Assembly (NCBI GenBank): GCA_041669225.1
Contig: JBAYBO010000054.1
Location: forward strand, 1-6,109
Direction of reading: 5' to 3'
DNA from: UBA1424 sp041669225
GTDB lineage: Bacteria; Bacillota_I; Bacilli_A; RFN20; CAG-826
DNA: 6,109 nucleotides
The notes under the pieces were generated by a model. It was not told the DNA's origin and did no database searches. It saw only the letters and a program-made list of their open reading frames with translations. Position numbers and translations under genes: made by a program. Positions 5,864-6,109 of the stretch are shown piece after piece. Numbering within the stretch: position 1 is the stretch's first letter; every line of letters begins with the position of its first letter.

Positions 5864-5892
5864 ATTATATGATAAAAGTAGGTATAAAACAA
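5864..5892 (-). promoter_or_regulatory. Promoter of the antitoxin-like operon
   Basis: On the minus strand a perfect TATAAT (5869-5864) follows TTGTTT (5892-5887) at 17 bases. The -35 matches consensus at three of six bases. Transcription would begin near 5857, giving a leader of about a dozen bases. Confidence 0.6.
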
Positions 5893-5897
5893 CCTAC
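5878..5897. promoter_or_regulatory. Inverted repeat over the -35 region, candidate operator
   Basis: GTAGGT (5878-5883) and ACCTAC (5892-5897) form a perfect 6-base inverted repeat around 8 bases. It spans the -35 and most of the spacer of the antitoxin-like operon promoter. Phd/YefM proteins usually repress their own promoters by binding palindromes, so this is a natural candidate; binding is inferred. Confidence 0.5.
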
Positions 5898-6017
5898 AAG
5901 CTTCTATTTAGTGGGAAATATGATAATCATGCGTTTCTAATAACTAAACATCACAAAAATTACCAAATTTTAACTGATTTCTATTTTCGACCTTTATTTA
6001 TTATTAGGAGGCTTTTT

Positions 6018-6109
6018 ATGCACAAGAATATTGGTTTTTATAAAGAAGAAGAGATGGTGATTATGTTAAACGAGAAAAAAGTGTGTGATTTGTCGAATAA
6101 CGCTAAATA
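6018..6109 (+). CDS. Unknown protein, N-terminal fragment cut by the window
   Basis: A plus-strand frame opens at ATG 6018 with AGGAGG (6006-6011) at a 6-base spacing, an excellent ribosome binding site, and stays open for 30 codons to the right edge. The visible residues begin MHKNIGFYKEEEMVIMLNEK and are charged, without a signal peptide. I do not recognise the protein. Later in-frame ATGs (6054 and 6063) are possible but lack a comparable ribosome binding site. It is the only plus-strand gene here and is divergent from the antitoxin-like operon. No strong promoter is obvious; a weak TTAACT-17-TTTATT pair lies just upstream. Confidence 0.65.
   Translation, partial: MHKNIGFYKEEEMVIMLNEKKVCDLSNNAK

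Noticed and set aside
5871..5897. The GTAGGT/ACCTAC hairpin followed by TTTT on the minus strand as a terminator
   Set aside because: No minus-strand gene lies upstream for it to terminate, the stem is only six pairs, and it overlaps the promoter; an operator is the better reading.
1..6109. Use of the Mollicutes code with TGA as tryptophan
   Set aside because: Tryptophans here are TGG, the genes close at TAA or TAG, and no frame requires TGA readthrough.
1..6109. CRISPR array, insertion sequence or integrase gene
   Set aside because: No spaced direct repeats, transposase or recombinase frame could be found; the only mobile-element hint is the tRNA-like repeat at 1904-1945.

Overview
The window suggests a low-G+C Gram-positive bacterium (Bacillota), probably an anaerobe on or near the Erysipelotrichia/Mollicutes-related branch. 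This is inferred from the AT-rich sequence, strong GGAGG-type ribosome binding sites, TTGACA/TATAAT-like promoters, tRNA genes with encoded CCA, and an oxygen-defence rubrerythrin. Tryptophan is encoded by TGG, and nothing requires TGA to be read as Trp. No species can be named from the sequence alone. Almost everything is on the minus strand; the only plus-strand gene is the fragment at the right edge.

Reading the minus strand from right to left: at 5588-5845 is a Phd/YefM-type antitoxin-like protein, overlapping by 8 bases an uncharacterised protein with two membrane segments (4948-5595). They appear to share a promoter carrying an inverted repeat that could be an autoregulatory operator. 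No classical toxin (Doc, RelE, YoeB) is adjacent, so this is the best candidate for an undescribed two-gene system. Next, after an apparently structured leader, come a GT4-like glycosyltransferase (3680-4834) and an overlapping PlsC-type acyltransferase (2902-3705), together probably a membrane-lipid or glycolipid pair. A rubrerythrin follows (2275-2817) with its own promoter and terminator.

Next is a two-gene tRNA operon (tRNA-Asp GTC, tRNA-Phe GAA; 2167 to 2008) with a good promoter and terminator. Just beyond its terminator, at 1904-1945, lies a nested hairpin that repeats the tRNA-Phe anticodon arm with the loop inverted. This looks like a tRNA-derived remnant or recombination scar.

The left part encodes a 2-aminoethylphosphonate-pyruvate aminotransferase (PhnW type, 566-1690). 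It is tightly coupled to a downstream gene of unknown function (555 to beyond base 1), whose ribosome binding site overlaps the phnW stop codon. This points to phosphonate metabolism continuing beyond the left edge.

At the right, a 172-base divergent intergenic region separates the antitoxin-like operon from the first 30 codons of an unrecognised plus-strand gene (6018 onward).
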